The notes beneath the pieces are model-generated. The model was not told where the DNA came from. It worked only from the letters and a program-made list of their open reading frames with translations, and searched no databases. A stretch of DNA of 64,000 nucleotides. Source: Candidatus Aquidulcis sp. (GTDB lineage: Bacteria > Chloroflexota > Anaerolineae > Anaerolineales > UBA4823). Every line of letters starts with the position of its first letter. Positions within the stretch are counted from its first letter, which is position 1. Positions 62,907-64,000 of this stretch are shown here, piece after piece. Where the stretch lies: positions 1-64,000 of the forward strand of contig DYIZ01000012.1 of NCBI GenBank assembly GCA_020723385.1, read 5' to 3'. The position numbers and the translations under genes were made by a program.

Positions 62907-63707
62907 CTAGAATGCGTTTTTCAAGAATTCCCGCATCACGTCATTCACCCGTTCCGGCTGTTCGAGCTGCAGCATGTGCCCGGCGTTGGGGATGATCTCC
63001 AGCCGCGAGCCGGGAATCACCCGCTGCATGGCTTCCGCTTCCGATGGAGGAATCAGAGCGTCTTCCGCGCCGTGCAGGATCAGCGTGGGCCGCTCGATCT
63101 GACCCAGCCAGGGTGTCGCATCGGGGCGGTCGCGCATCGCCGCCAGTGCCGCCGTGATTCCGGGCGCCGAGGCGCTTTCCATCACAGCCCGCAATTGGGC
63201 AGCGAGCGCCGGATTCGATGCGTACGTCTGCGGGGCGAACATCTTGGGCAGCATCCCATCCGCAATCGCCGCCGCGCCTTTCTCCTGCGCCAGGGCGATG
63301 GCTTTGTCCCGGTTGGCCTTCGCTTCCGGCGAGTCGGGGCCGGACTTGGTGGCGAGCAGCATCAGCCCGGCCACCTCCGCCGCATATTTGCGATAAAAGG
63401 CTAACGTGATGTATCCGCCCATCGAGACCCCGCCGACCACCACCGGGCGCGGTATGCCGAGGGCATCCAGCAGCGCGTGGCAGTCCTCGGCGATCTGATC
63501 CACACTGGCCGGTGGGTTGGCTGCATTCGTCTCGCCGAACCCGCGCAAATCGGGGGCGATGATCCGCGCCGCGTCAGCCAGCCCGTCGAGCTGGGGCTGC
63601 CAGATGGCGCGGCTCAACGGGTAGCCATGGATGAGCAGCAGGGGGATGCCGCTGCCGCTTTCATCGTAGTGTATCGTAAATTGAGGTAGTAAAATGCGTG
63701 TAGCCAT
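62907..63707 (-). CDS. Alpha/beta hydrolase
   Basis: The start at 63707 follows GGAGG with 4 bases spacing. The 266-residue protein has the complete fold: oxyanion region LIHGYPLSRAIW, nucleophile elbow VGGVSMGGYITLAF, acid in LILHGAEDALIPPSEAEAM and His in IPNAGHMLQLEQPERV. This is the family of non-haem haloperoxidases, esterases and 3-oxoadipate enol-lactonases; the substrate is unknown. It starts 11 bases after the stop of the truncated gene at the right edge. Confidence 0.9.
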   Translation of the reverse strand: MATRILLPQFTIHYDESGSGIPLLLIHGYPLSRAIWQPQLDGLADAARIIAPDLRGFGETNAANPPASVDQIAEDCHALLDALGIPRPVVVGGVSMGGYITLAFYRKYAAEVAGLMLLATKSGPDSPEAKANRDKAIALAQEKGAAAIADGMLPKMFAPQTYASNPALAAQLRAVMESASAPGITAALAAMRDRPDATPWLGQIERPTLILHGAEDALIPPSEAEAMQRVIPGSRLEIIPNAGHMLQLEQPERVNDVMREFLKNAF

Positions 63708-63718
63708 GCGTCCTCCAT

Positions 63719-64000
63719 TCAAATATGTGGTGTGCCAAATTGTGTTTCAAGCCAGTTTACCGCAAAATCACGCAGCTCGCTTGCCTTGCACAGGTACGAT
63801 CTCGCTACTCCGATAATCCCCATTCGTCCTTTTCCGGCTGCCCTAAATTCGGCCGCGATTTGTTCCAAATAATCGCCGTGTTCCCATTCGACTGCGCCTC
63901 GGCTGGTATCGAACTCCTCGATCTCTATCCATCGAGTTTGTTGATCCTCGAGGATTGGCGCACGGTACTTGAAAATGCGCTTTTTCGGGATTTTCGCCAG
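63719..64000 (-). CDS. 3' end of an unknown gene, cut by the window edge
   Basis: An open frame runs from the window edge to a TGA at 63721-63719, giving at least 93 residues with no start inside the window. The visible sequence includes QTRWIEIEEFDTSRGAVEWEHGDY and ends AVNWLETQFGTPHI. It is charged, lacks membrane segments, and I recognise no family. Its stop is 11 bases from the alpha/beta hydrolase start, so the two are probably co-transcribed. Confidence 0.6.
   Translation of the reverse strand: MAKIPKKRIFKYRAPILEDQQTRWIEIEEFDTSRGAVEWEHGDYLEQIAAEFRAAGKGRMGIIGVARSYLCKASELRDFAVNWLETQFGTPHI

Overview
The window looks like a chromosomal segment of a Chloroflexota bacterium, most likely Anaerolineae or a relative. 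No rRNA or complete tRNA gene is present, so this rests on style. The lipoproteins carry Pro/Thr-rich linkers after the lipobox, the secreted beta-rich proteins end in a short FLP-type tail, and there are many PAS-rich sensor kinases and many short intergenic palindromes. I saw no prophage, CRISPR array or plasmid function.

Layout. 1-3.3 kb: the 3' end of a frame-disrupted DNA methyltransferase, a small anchored protein, and a membrane-fused nucleoside hydrolase. 3.5-14.2 kb: three large sensor histidine kinases with closely related transmitter modules and a double-receiver protein. 14.2-21.6 kb: two large secreted repeat proteins and a PD40 lipoprotein. 21.6-22.2 kb: a terminator, a 3' tRNA-Arg remnant and a rod-like structured RNA candidate. 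22.2-29 kb: an S49-type protease with a partner protein, an FxLYD lipoprotein, phosphoglycerate mutase and a sugar-type ABC ATPase. 29-36.5 kb: mutS with an Asp/Glu racemase-family gene, a TetR gene with a clear promoter and palindromic operator, a small membrane protein, a Ddn-type protein and an ABC-2 exporter. 36.5-43.8 kb: two PD40 lipoproteins and an ECF sigma / anti-sigma cluster.

44.6-57.9 kb is the most interesting part: a long minus-strand gene train reading fdhD, a nuoE-nuoF fusion, fixA, fixB, fixC, fixX, a DUF362 gene, a Nudix gene, a formate dehydrogenase catalytic subunit, a ferritin-like gene, focA, a stand-alone Lrp/AsnC sensor domain and a small unknown gene. The dehydrogenase gene contains an in-frame TGA followed by a SECIS hairpin with a GGUCU loop, so it should be read as one selenoprotein. 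Together these genes could move formate across the membrane, oxidise it with NAD+ (or run in reverse), and pass NADH electrons through a bifurcating ETF complex to quinone and ferredoxin. CRP/FNR-type palindromes lie upstream of fdhD and focA. The window ends with a large secreted serine protease, several small enzymes and a truncated unknown gene.

A second theme is repetitive DNA. Seven-base tandem repeats, sometimes facing each other as hairpins, sit in frame inside at least mutS, the formate dehydrogenase, an ABC ATPase and a lipoprotein. A near-complete palindrome with perfect 19-bp ends and 7-bp direct repeats (MITE-like) lies upstream of mutS. Another palindrome provides the stop codons of two convergent genes.
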